Source: Fibrella aestuarina BUZ 2 (GTDB lineage Bacteria > Bacteroidota > Bacteroidia > Cytophagales > Spirosomataceae). From it: a DNA stretch of 64,000 bases. Below, piece after piece: positions 54,500 to 61,033 of this stretch. The position numbers were made by a program, and so were the translations under genes. The stretch spans positions 6,703,796-6,767,795 of the forward strand of contig NC_020054.1 in the NCBI RefSeq assembly GCF_000331105.1. Reading direction: 5' to 3'. How positions within the stretch are numbered: position 1 is the first letter of the stretch; each line of letters begins with the position of its first letter. The notes under the pieces are model-generated. The model searched no databases. It was not told the DNA's origin and saw only the letters and a list, made by a program, of their open reading frames with translations.

Positions 54500-56407
54500 C
54501 TAGTAGGCTCGTACTACCTTGCCTTCCATAAAGTTGACGAATGATTTGTTGACGACTTTGTTGCCGCCCGGCGTGGGGTAGTTACCCGTGAAGTACCAGT
54601 CGCCCGAGTGGTTGGGGCAAGCCTTGTGCAGATTCTCCACAGTCTGGTAGATCACCGCGACTTCGGCTTTCAGATCGACCTGATCGTTACGGCGGGGCGT
54701 GATGATGTCGGCCACTTTCCGCGAAATCTCGTCGTGCGTAAACGGTTCGAACAGCGCCTTCACGTAGTTCTCGGCAGTCGCGTTGCCCGTTTCAACGGCG
54801 GCAACGGCCTGCCCATAGACTTCGTCGACGATGTTGTTCAGGCCGCGTTCGTTGAGCAGTTGAAGCACCGCCCGGAACGCTACGAAATCCTTCACCTTCG
54901 ACATATCGATGCCATAGCAGTCGGGGAAGCGGATCTGCGGCGCTGACGAAACGATCACGATTTTCTTCGGTTCCAGCCGGTCCAGCATGCGCAGGATACT
55001 CTTCTCCAGCGTCGTGCCGCGCACAATCGAGTCGTCGAGCACGACCAGTGTATCCACGCCTTTGCGCACCACCTCGTAGGTCGTGTCGTAGACGTTGGCC
55101 ACCATTTCGTCGCGGTGGGTATCGTCAGTGATGAACGTGCGGAGCTTGACGTCTTTAGATACCAGTTTTTCAATCCGCGGCCGGAACGACAGTACCCGCT
55201 CGAGGTCCTTCTCAAACAGAATACCGTCCATTATCGCCTTCTTGCGCTGCTTGAAGAGGTAATCTTCCAGCCCTTCAACCATACCAAAGAAGGCGGTTTC
55301 GGCCGTATTGGGAATGTAGCTGAAGACGGTGTTCTCCAGATCGTAATTCACCTCTTCCAGAATCTGCGGCACCAGCAGGCGGCCCAGCATTTTCCGTTCG
55401 TTGTAAATATCGGGGTCAGTCGCGCGGGAAAAATAAATGCGCTCGAAGCTACACGACCGTTTTTCGATGGGTTCGATGAACTGGTATTCGTCGTACTCAC
55501 CGTATTTGTCGACGATCAGCGCATGACCCGGCTTGATCTCCTGAATCTGGCTGTAATCGGCGTTAAAGGCCGTTTTGATGGCGGGTTTCTCCGAAGCCAC
55601 CACGACCACCTCATCATCGGCGTAATAATAAGCAGGGCGGATACCGGCGGGGTCACGGGCCACAAACGACGCGCCGTAGCCCGTCATACCGACCATCGCA
55701 TAACCACCGTCGAAATCACGGCACGAGCGGTGCAGTACCCGCTGAATATCGATGTTATCCTCGATGATATCCGACAGATCGGGGTTTTCGTAGATACCCT
55801 TGAACCGGTCGAATACGCGCTGATTTTCTTCGTCGAGGAAGTGCCCGATTTTCTCCATCACCGTTACGGTATCGACGAAGTCTTTCGGGTGCTGCCCAAG
55901 CGAGACCAGTTTATCAAACAACTGATCCACGTTGGTCATGTTGAAGTTACCGGCCATCACGAGGTTACGGCTCCGCCAGTTGCTTTGCCGCAGCATGGGG
56001 TGGCAGTTCTCGATTTCGTTGGCTCCGTGGGTGCCGTAACGCAGGTGACCCATCCAGACTTCGCCCGTGAAGGCTACGTTTTCCTGAAGCCACTTAGCAT
56101 CGCGGGCATTTTCCTTGTTTTTTTTGAGGGCCTTGGCAAACTTCTTATTGATCTTGCCAAAGACGTCGGCCACCGGCTGATGATCGACGGAGCGGTAACG
56201 GCTGATGTAGCGATGACCGGGGGGTACGTCGAGCTTGATGTTGGCAACCCCGGCCCCATCCTGGCCCCGGTTTACCTGTTTTTCCATCAACAGCATCAGC
56301 TTGTTGACCGCGTAAAGGGGCGTACCATACTTATCGATGTAGTATTGATACGGTTTACGAAGACGCAGCAGCACGATGCCGCACTCGTGTTTAATAGCGT
56401 CGCTCAT
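54500..56407 (-). CDS. purF: Amidophosphoribosyltransferase-type enzyme, long Bacteroidota form
   Basis: 635 residues from the ATG at 56407; longer readings run into non-coding sequence. The glutaminase domain (about 9-290) has its expected nucleophile in IKHECGIVLL (C9), RGQDGAGVAN, and GHLRYGT. The phosphoribosyltransferase domain has the PRPP loop VVLDDSIVRGTTLEKSILR. PurF normally starts right at the catalytic cysteine; here it sits at position 9, so maturation by N-terminal cleavage is required. Bacteroidota carry this long paralogue of about 630 residues; whether it makes phosphoribosylamine or has another role is unproven. Confidence 0.85.
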   Translation of the reverse strand: MSDAIKHECGIVLLRLRKPYQYYIDKYGTPLYAVNKLMLLMEKQVNRGQDGAGVANIKLDVPPGHRYISRYRSVDHQPVADVFGKINKKFAKALKKNKENARDAKWLQENVAFTGEVWMGHLRYGTHGANEIENCHPMLRQSNWRSRNLVMAGNFNMTNVDQLFDKLVSLGQHPKDFVDTVTVMEKIGHFLDEENQRVFDRFKGIYENPDLSDIIEDNIDIQRVLHRSCRDFDGGYAMVGMTGYGASFVARDPAGIRPAYYYADDEVVVVASEKPAIKTAFNADYSQIQEIKPGHALIVDKYGEYDEYQFIEPIEKRSCSFERIYFSRATDPDIYNERKMLGRLLVPQILEEVNYDLENTVFSYIPNTAETAFFGMVEGLEDYLFKQRKKAIMDGILFEKDLERVLSFRPRIEKLVSKDVKLRTFITDDTHRDEMVANVYDTTYEVVRKGVDTLVVLDDSIVRGTTLEKSILRMLDRLEPKKIVIVSSAPQIRFPDCYGIDMSKVKDFVAFRAVLQLLNERGLNNIVDEVYGQAVAAVETGNATAENYVKALFEPFTHDEISRKVADIITPRRNDQVDLKAEVAVIYQTVENLHKACPNHSGDWYFTGNYPTPGGNKVVNKSFVNFMEGKVVRAY

Positions 56408-56664
56408 GGAAGCGTTACCTGGTTTGGCACCGGCGCGAACCAGCGCAGTTGGACTCAGTTCGTTGTATGAGGGTAACACCACGCCCCGTCGGAAACGTTC
56501 GGTGTACAGACACACAAAAGTACAGAGTTTCTGAGTCGGGGTGGCCAAACCACCGGACGATACCCCTTACTTTAATCGGATGTAACCATACCATTGCGGT
56601 GTGTGGCAGACGTGTGACTAGGTGGTAAAAAGCTGACGCGCGGCTACACATTCGCCTGCGATAA

Positions 56665-57681
56665 CTACGCTGCTCTACCTAACAAATACCCCGCTTCCCG
56701 GAACCAGGCGTAGGCTTCTTCGATCGCCTGCCGGATGTGCGTCTGTGGTAATTTCAATTCATCGATAGCCTTTTGCGACGAAAAATAATGGCCGTCGTTG
56801 GCAATGAGCGTCATGGGTACGTTCACCAGACCGGGCCGACCCGTCAACCGGGCTTTCCAGTCGGAAAAACGGCCGTACCAGTGGGCAACATTGGGTGGCA
56901 ATTCAAACCGCGGCGGACGTACCCCAGCAACCTCGGCCATGAGCGTGAACGCCTCTCGGTAGGTCAGGTTTTCGTGCCCCAGGATGTACGACTGCCCAAT
57001 GCGGCCCATCGTCAGGGCGTTGACGGTAGCCACCGCTGCATCCCGGACGTGGACGTAGTTTTTGCCCCCCACCGGATAGCCGGGTACGTTCCGTTTGGCA
57101 ATCGCCAGTAGCATCGCACCCGACGTGGGCTTGACATCGAGCGGCCCGAGTAGAAACGACGGATGCACCGACAACGCCGGTACGTCGTGGTTATGGGCGG
57201 CATCGCGCACCAGTTGCGTGGCTGCCACTTTGCTATCCATGTAATCGAGGCCGTAGACCGCGCCCGTGTAGGGCAGTTTCTCGGTGCCGGGCTGCTCCTT
57301 CGTGCCGAAGCCAAAGACATTGGCCGTACCGACATAGACTAGCCGACGTAGGTTCTCAGCCCGCACGGCGGCAATCACGTTTTCGGTGCCGGTTTTGTTA
57401 ACCGCCCAGATGTCGGCGCTACGAGCCGGGTTGACCTGCGTGTTGGCCGCTACGTGAATAACGGCGGCGCACCCTTTGGCGGCACGGCGCAGATCGGGGG
57501 CGTTGAGGATGTCGCCCTCGGCAAACTCGATGGGTAGGGAACTGGCTCCACTCAGCAGCGCCTTACGGTCGCTGCCCGGCCGCACAAACGCCCGGACGTG
57601 GTAATTCCGGGCCAATAATTCACGCGCCACGTGGCTCCCCAAAAAGCCGTTAGCGCCCGTTAACAGAATAGTAGCTGGCAT
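56665..57681 (-). CDS. NAD(P)-dependent epimerase/dehydratase (dihydroflavonol-reductase-like SDR)
   Basis: 338 residues from the ATG at 57681; the TTG at 57699 is less likely. Cofactor motif LLTGANGFLGSHVARELL, VIHVAANTQ, and a YxxxK-like site where YMDSK follows GLDY. The extended SDR shape and the segment VHPSFLLGPLDVKPTSGAML are typical of dihydroflavonol-4-reductase-like proteins that reduce ketones or aldehydes of unknown nature in Bacteroidota. It has no operon partner and lies just left of the cassette-like array. Confidence 0.85.
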   Translation of the reverse strand: MPATILLTGANGFLGSHVARELLARNYHVRAFVRPGSDRKALLSGASSLPIEFAEGDILNAPDLRRAAKGCAAVIHVAANTQVNPARSADIWAVNKTGTENVIAAVRAENLRRLVYVGTANVFGFGTKEQPGTEKLPYTGAVYGLDYMDSKVAATQLVRDAAHNHDVPALSVHPSFLLGPLDVKPTSGAMLLAIAKRNVPGYPVGGKNYVHVRDAAVATVNALTMGRIGQSYILGHENLTYREAFTLMAEVAGVRPPRFELPPNVAHWYGRFSDWKARLTGRPGLVNVPMTLIANDGHYFSSQKAIDELKLPQTHIRQAIEEAYAWFREAGYLLGRAA

Positions 57682-57880
57682 AGACCACAAAGGACGCAAA
57701 CCACCCGCAACCTCGCTACCTACGCTTAATAAATAGCAAGGTTCTGCTTTACAGCTTTTGTATTCATTTAATTAGCTTGACATGCGTACCCGAAGAAGCA
57801 TAGCAATCAATCCCGGCACCTAATATCAATACACTCACAATCAGTAACTTACTATTAATCGACTTTACGCTCTTTATTAT

Positions 57881-57888
57881 GTTGGGTG
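57881..57888 (+). other. Orphan recombination-core-like site (left boundary of array)
   Basis: GTTGGGTG is identical to the R' core at 58708-58715 and 59261-59268, fits the integron core consensus GTTRRRY, and has no RYYYAAC partner upstream within 100 bases. It could be an attI-like or the residual half of the first site. Confidence 0.5.
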
Positions 57889-57969
57889 AAGGGTCCAAGC
57901 TGCTGTTCGTATCTCAGCATATGACGACAGACAGCGCGGGTCACAGGGCAGGTTTTAGGCTTTCATTTC

Positions 57970-58051
57970 GGGGCCACCTGCGACAATTGGTACGTCTCGG
58001 TTTGGTAGGTCTTTTTTCGAGTCGGGCGGGCCACTTGTCGCAGGTGGCCCC
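57970..58051. repeat. Perfect 17-base-pair inverted repeat in the first cassette leader
   Basis: GGGGCCACCTGCGACAA (57970-57986) and TTGTCGCAGGTGGCCCC (58035-58051) are exact complements with a 48-base loop. It ends 22 bases before the ATG at 58074. Confidence 0.85.
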
Positions 58052-58073
58052 AGTTGGGGATATTTGTAATTGC

Positions 58074-58592
58074 ATGAATAAGCTGTCATCGTACTATAAA
58101 CCGCAAGAACTAAAATGGTTTGACATCATCGGTTGGTATCAAATTATTGGTGGTTCAACCGGAATTGTGTGGCTGTTATGGGCTTTGACCCAAAGCACCA
58201 ATCTTTTATTATGGCTGGCCATTGCGCTCGGTTTAGGACTAAACAGTTTTTCGATATACGCAGGCAGGCAACTGTTGAAGAACCGTGATTTTGGGCCAAC
58301 TTACCTCATTCAGGCGATTCAGATTTTAAGCTTTATTGGATTGGGCTTGACTTATCAGGTTGTTATTGGCTTAGCCTTAGGCGCGGGCTTCGAATGGATT
58401 GAGAATGCTGATATAGTTGCTAATTTCAAAATTTTATCCCTTTATGAATTTAAGTACAGTCCTGCCCAGACAGACAAGATTCGGGTCGTAATCAATTTTA
58501 TTCCTGTGTTCATTATCAACTATTTAATAAAGCGGAAGGAAGAAGCAGAAGATAGAAAGCGTTTAGCTGAGTACTCGTCGGCAAACGTTTAA
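58074..58592 (+). CDS. Cassette gene 1: hypothetical membrane protein
   Basis: 172 residues from the ATG at 58074; the reading upstream to 57879 crosses the inverted repeat and is not protein-like. Four predicted membrane segments (IIGWYQIIGGSTGIVWLLWAL, LLWLAIALGLGLNSFSIYAG, LIQAIQILSFIGLGLTYQVV, and VVINFIPVFIINYLI) end in a charged KRKEEAEDRKRLAEYSS tail. I do not recognise the family. AT-rich base composition differs from the chromosome around it. The gene is followed after 60 bases by the attC-like site at 58652-58714, as in an integron gene cassette. Confidence 0.75.
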   Translation: MNKLSSYYKPQELKWFDIIGWYQIIGGSTGIVWLLWALTQSTNLLLWLAIALGLGLNSFSIYAGRQLLKNRDFGPTYLIQAIQILSFIGLGLTYQVVIGLALGAGFEWIENADIVANFKILSLYEFKYSPAQTDKIRVVINFIPVFIINYLIKRKEEAEDRKRLAEYSSANV

Positions 58593-58651
58593 ATCGCTCC
58601 GCGTGTGTCGCTCTTCGGCGACAGGCAGCGCGTCCCGTGTTCGGGCCGACA

Positions 58652-58714
58652 GCCCAACCGGGCGTGTGTGTAAAGGTTCGCTACGCTCACCATCACCACA
58701 CGCGGTCGTTGGGT
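58652..58714 (+). repeat. attC-like site 1
   Basis: 63 bases. R'' GCCCAAC (58652-58658) and R' GTTGGGT (58708-58714) fit RYYYAAC and GTTRRRY and pair at 7 of 7 positions allowing one G-T. Inner GCGTGTG (58662-58668) pairs with CACACGC (58697-58703). The inner boxes GTGTAAAGG (58668-58676) and ACCATCA (58689-58695) recur in the next sites. A shared word GACAGGCAGCGCGTCC (58620-58635) precedes it by 32 bases. Confidence 0.72.
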
Positions 58715-58885
58715 GCGGGTTCATAATGGGAGTTCAAGGTGGGTTACTCGCGACAGTGGAGCCGCCCCGACAGGCAAGTTTAGGCTCATTTGCCCGATTC
58801 CGGTCGACAGATTGCACGGCTCGACAGGTTAGCTTTGGGCTCGTTTTGCGGCTTAGGTTGACACAAGAAATTAGAGCAGTTGATA

Positions 58886-59104
58886 ATGAAAAAAATAAGT
58901 AAACCGATACTGATTCTTATCATAGTTGAGCTTGCTTTGTTAGCCTATTACTTTTACCAACAGCCTCTTTGTGAGCCATGTTTATCGAACACAGATTGTC
59001 CGCCCTGTAGAAGTAATGAACAAATTGGAGCAATCTGGGTGGGAATTTTTATTGGGGTCCTTGCAGTAGGTTATTTATTTTTAGTTCGTCGACATACAAA
59101 GTGA
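58886..59104 (+). CDS. Cassette gene 2: small membrane protein
   Basis: 72 residues from the ATG at 58886. Basic start MKKISKP, first membrane segment ILILIIVELALLAYYFY, a central loop with five cysteines in CEPCLSNTDCPPC plus neighbours, and a second membrane segment AIWVGIFIGVLAVGYLFLV with an RRHTK end. The Cys-rich extracytoplasmic loop could bind metal or form disulphides. No homologue is known to me. It is very AT-rich. The attC-like site 2 follows after about 80 bases. Confidence 0.7.
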   Translation: MKKISKPILILIIVELALLAYYFYQQPLCEPCLSNTDCPPCRSNEQIGAIWVGIFIGVLAVGYLFLVRRHTK

Positions 59105-59497
59105 CAGAATGTGATTGCCCTTTTTGGTTCCGCGTGGGGTTGCTTCCCGTTGACAGGCAGCACGTCCCGTGGGCAAGGAGCAGCCCAACATGATGAGTGT
59201 GTAAAGGTGCAGGTACCTGTGTTCAGGTAGCTAATTCACTCACCATCAACATCTGCGGGCGTTGGGTGACCCGTCTAAGTAAGCGGGTATGCCACGTAAC
59301 GGGTGACAGAATAACGAGTTGATAGCGAACATTCTTTATTGGTTCGCCACGTACTTGTTGACAGTTTAGTCACCGTTCGACAGCACGATTTTTATGGTGT
59401 TTGACATCTGCTTGGACAGGTCGGTCACTGCTGGACAGAACGAAAAAATGCGTTTGGGGCACGGGAGGGACTATCCTGATAAATTAGTTTTAGAAAT
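59105..59497. other. Cassette-array spacer with attC-like site 2
   Basis: 393 bases between cassette genes 2 and 3. It holds the attC-like site at 59183-59267. The rest is a loose stretch with several GACAG words (for example near 59363, 59376 and 59434) that also mark the other array spacers. No ORF. Confidence 0.6.
59183..59267 (+). repeat. attC-like site 2
   Basis: 85 bases. R'' GCCCAAC (59183-59189) and R' GTTGGGT (59261-59267). Inner pairs ATGATGA/TCAACAT (59190-59196, 59246-59252, one mismatch) and GAGTG/CACTC (59195-59199, 59237-59241). Conserved boxes GTGTAAAGG (59199-59207) and ACCATCA (59242-59248). The loop contains the palindrome CAGGTACCTG. The upstream word GACAGGCAGCACGTCC (59152-59167) lies 31 bases before R''. 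Confidence 0.72.
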
Positions 59498-59899
59498 ATG
59501 GACAAGAGGGCTTTTGAAACTTTAAACCAATACCTTGAAAGAGTGCCAGCCATTGAAAAACCGATCGCCTTTGGCTCAGACGACAAGGAATTTTGGTGGG
59601 TAAAATTTAGTATCGACATTACCCACAAATTGGCTTGGCAAGCCGTCCAAGAAATTGGTTTTGTCTGTAATTATTTGTCTGTCAGTGAACGCTTACCCAC
59701 CGTGTTTTATCCAGTTTCACCACCGCCTTACCTAAACGGTGGACCGAAAGACTACTTGTCATGGGTAATTGAAACAAAAGATAAGGATTTTAAACCGGGT
59801 ACGCTGATGAAATGGTTGGAGGGGCGTCTTCCTCAGCCCGTTGACGACTTAACACAGTGGGTATCTGGCGAAGCAGAGGAAGGTGATGAAGATGATTAA
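59498..59899 (+). CDS. Cassette gene 3: hypothetical protein
   Basis: 133 residues, soluble, acidic end GEAEEGDEDD. Notable segments are LNQYLERVPAIEKPIAFGSDDKEFWWVKFSID (in parts) and FYPVSPPPYLNGGPKDYLSWVIE; VSPPPYLNGGP looks like a conserved core of a Bacteroidota family of unknown function that I know only from hypothetical proteins. AT-richer than the surroundings. Followed after 60 bases by the degenerate attC-like site 3. Confidence 0.78.
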   Translation: MDKRAFETLNQYLERVPAIEKPIAFGSDDKEFWWVKFSIDITHKLAWQAVQEIGFVCNYLSVSERLPTVFYPVSPPPYLNGGPKDYLSWVIETKDKDFKPGTLMKWLEGRLPQPVDDLTQWVSGEAEEGDEDD

Positions 59900-59958
59900 A
59901 CTTACCGCTCTGTGGGGGCCACTTACCCCGCACAGGAAAACGGCTGGATAGGCCAGCG

Positions 59959-60041
59959 CGGCAACCCTACGCAGGCGAAGGTGTAACGTACCTGATTGTG
60001 GCTTATCTTATTTCCACCATCAGCCTTTTCGTTCGTTGGTG
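59959..60041 (+). repeat. attC-like site 3, degenerate
   Basis: CGGCAAC (59959-59965) and GTTGGTG (60035-60041) match the core consensus only partly, but GGTGTAA (59980-59986) and ACCATCA (60016-60022) correspond in order and spacing to the inner boxes of sites 1, 2 and 4. Confidence 0.5.
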
Positions 60042-60044
60042 CAG

Positions 60045-60161
60045 CCAACAGATAACGTGTGTTTGCCGGGCTTCGTGCGACCTGCCGCACGGCTCGGATA
60101 GACAGGCGGTTTACTCGTTAGGCCGATTTCGGTCTGCAAGTGGACTGCCACGTTATGCTGG
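60045..60161. repeat. Imperfect inverted repeat with ATAACGTG ends
   Basis: CCAACAGATAACGTG (60045-60059) pairs with CACGTTATGCTGG (60149-60161), apart from a 1- to 2-base bulge. It directly follows attC-like site 3 and precedes cassette gene 4 by 59 bases. It may be another, differently built site or the relic of one. Confidence 0.5.
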
Positions 60162-60219
60162 CTCAGAGATGCATTTCAAATTATCAGCTGACAAGTCGAA
60201 TTGATGTAGAATAATTGAA

Positions 60220-60627
60220 ATGATGAAAACATATCAATCCAAATTAGGCCCAGAATTATTCCTTATTCTTTTAGTAGCACTAGGAGGACCTTTCTTGTTA
60301 ATGGTTTACGACAGAAATTGGCCTGGAATAAGTATTGTTTTTGTGAGTATCGTATTCGTAGCTCATGTAATTATGACTACCTATTACCAAATTTCAGGCA
60401 ACGAGTTAACCATAAAAGCGGGATTTGTTTTTAATAAAACAGTGGACATAACTACAATCAGACGGGTGGTATCTACTCGTAACATTCTTAGTGCACCAGC
60501 TACCTCGCTTGATAGACTTGAGTTAGTTTACAATCGCTATGACAGTGTGCTTATATTTCCAAGTGATAAGGCGGGTTTCATTAAAGATTTATTGGCGGTG
60601 AAGGCGGACATAGAAGTAAAACTATAA
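60220..60627 (+). CDS. Cassette gene 4: bacterial PH-domain (DUF1200/bPH_6-like) membrane protein
   Basis: 135 residues (start at 60220 or the next ATG at 60223). Two membrane segments (about 12-30 and 35-52) precede a small beta domain with YYQISGNELTIKAGFVFNKTVD, IRRVVSTRNILSAPATSLDRLEL, and RYDSVLIFPSDKAGFI. This is the pattern of YdbT-like bacterial PH proteins of the DUF1200 group. The function is unknown. AT-rich. The attC-like site 4 follows after about 60 bases. Confidence 0.82.
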   Translation: MMKTYQSKLGPELFLILLVALGGPFLLMVYDRNWPGISIVFVSIVFVAHVIMTTYYQISGNELTIKAGFVFNKTVDITTIRRVVSTRNILSAPATSLDRLELVYNRYDSVLIFPSDKAGFIKDLLAVKADIEVKL

Positions 60628-61033
60628 AATTCCGTTGCGCATAGGACCACTTTTGAGTGACAGGAAGCACGTCCTGAAGGCAAAGTTTCAACCCAACAAG
60701 CAAAGGTGTAAAGGCCGTGGTACGTTCGTTCAGGAAAGTATTCAGTGCGCCATCAGCCCTTTGGGTCATTAGATGGAATTAAACGCCTCTCATAGCGCTT
60801 GGGCTTGGTGACTCTAACGTACCTGCCGGTTAGGCCGTCTCTGCTATTCCTGTTATCAGGCATTCAGTGGGTCAGTCTACTTCTTTTCCTACCTCCTTGT
60901 AAGTCCTCATCATTTGCTATATCCGTAGTTGAATTTACGAAAACACGGCCTGCAAGGCTGTAGACGGTGGTGTTGGGATTAACTTGTGGGGCGTTCCCTC
61001 GCTGGGTACGTTATACAACCTCCCTAATTCTTC
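60628..61033. other. Right end of the cassette-like array and S9-peptidase upstream region
   Basis: 406 bases. It contains attC-like site 4 (60691-60766), after which the GC-rich chromosome resumes. GTTGGGA at about 60971 resembles a core but lacks the Y end. No gene. Confidence 0.55.
60691..60766 (+). repeat. attC-like site 4
   Basis: 76 bases. R'' ACCCAAC (60691-60697) and R' TTTGGGT (60760-60766) pair except at the first core base, where the invariant G of GTT is replaced by T. Boxes GTGTAAAGG (60706-60714) and GCCATCA (60749-60755) are conserved. GACAGGAAGCACGTCC (60659-60674) precedes it by 32 bases. The changed core may make it inactive or the array's last site. Confidence 0.62.

Larger units (their letters stand above)
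57682..58073. other. Left end of the cassette-like array, non-coding
   Basis: 392 bases. From 57881 they include the core GTTGGGTG (57881-57888), equal to the right ends of the downstream attC-like sites, and the perfect 17-base inverted repeat at 57970-57986 / 58035-58051. An ORF from 57879 reads through but only its part from 58074 is coding by appearance. Confidence 0.6.
59900..60219. other. Cassette-array spacer with attC-like site 3
   Basis: 320 bases. Contains the hairpin CTGTGGGGG...CCCCGCACAG (59910-59935), the degenerate attC-like site at 59959-60041, and a further imperfect inverted repeat (60045-60059 with 60149-60161, ATAACGTG/CACGTTAT). No accepted gene. Confidence 0.55.

Noticed and set aside
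55115..56470. 451-codon plus-strand ORF opposite the purF-type gene
   Set aside because: Antisense shadow of a clear enzyme gene; no recognisable motif.
58603..58902. 99-codon ORF across attC-like site 1
   Set aside because: It runs through the structured repeat and low-complexity spacer and has no protein-like pattern; the gene of this cassette begins at 58886.
57700..61000. Integron integrase or transposase near the cassette array
   Set aside because: I looked at both strands for a tyrosine-recombinase or DDE pattern and saw none; all ORFs of sufficient length are accounted for.
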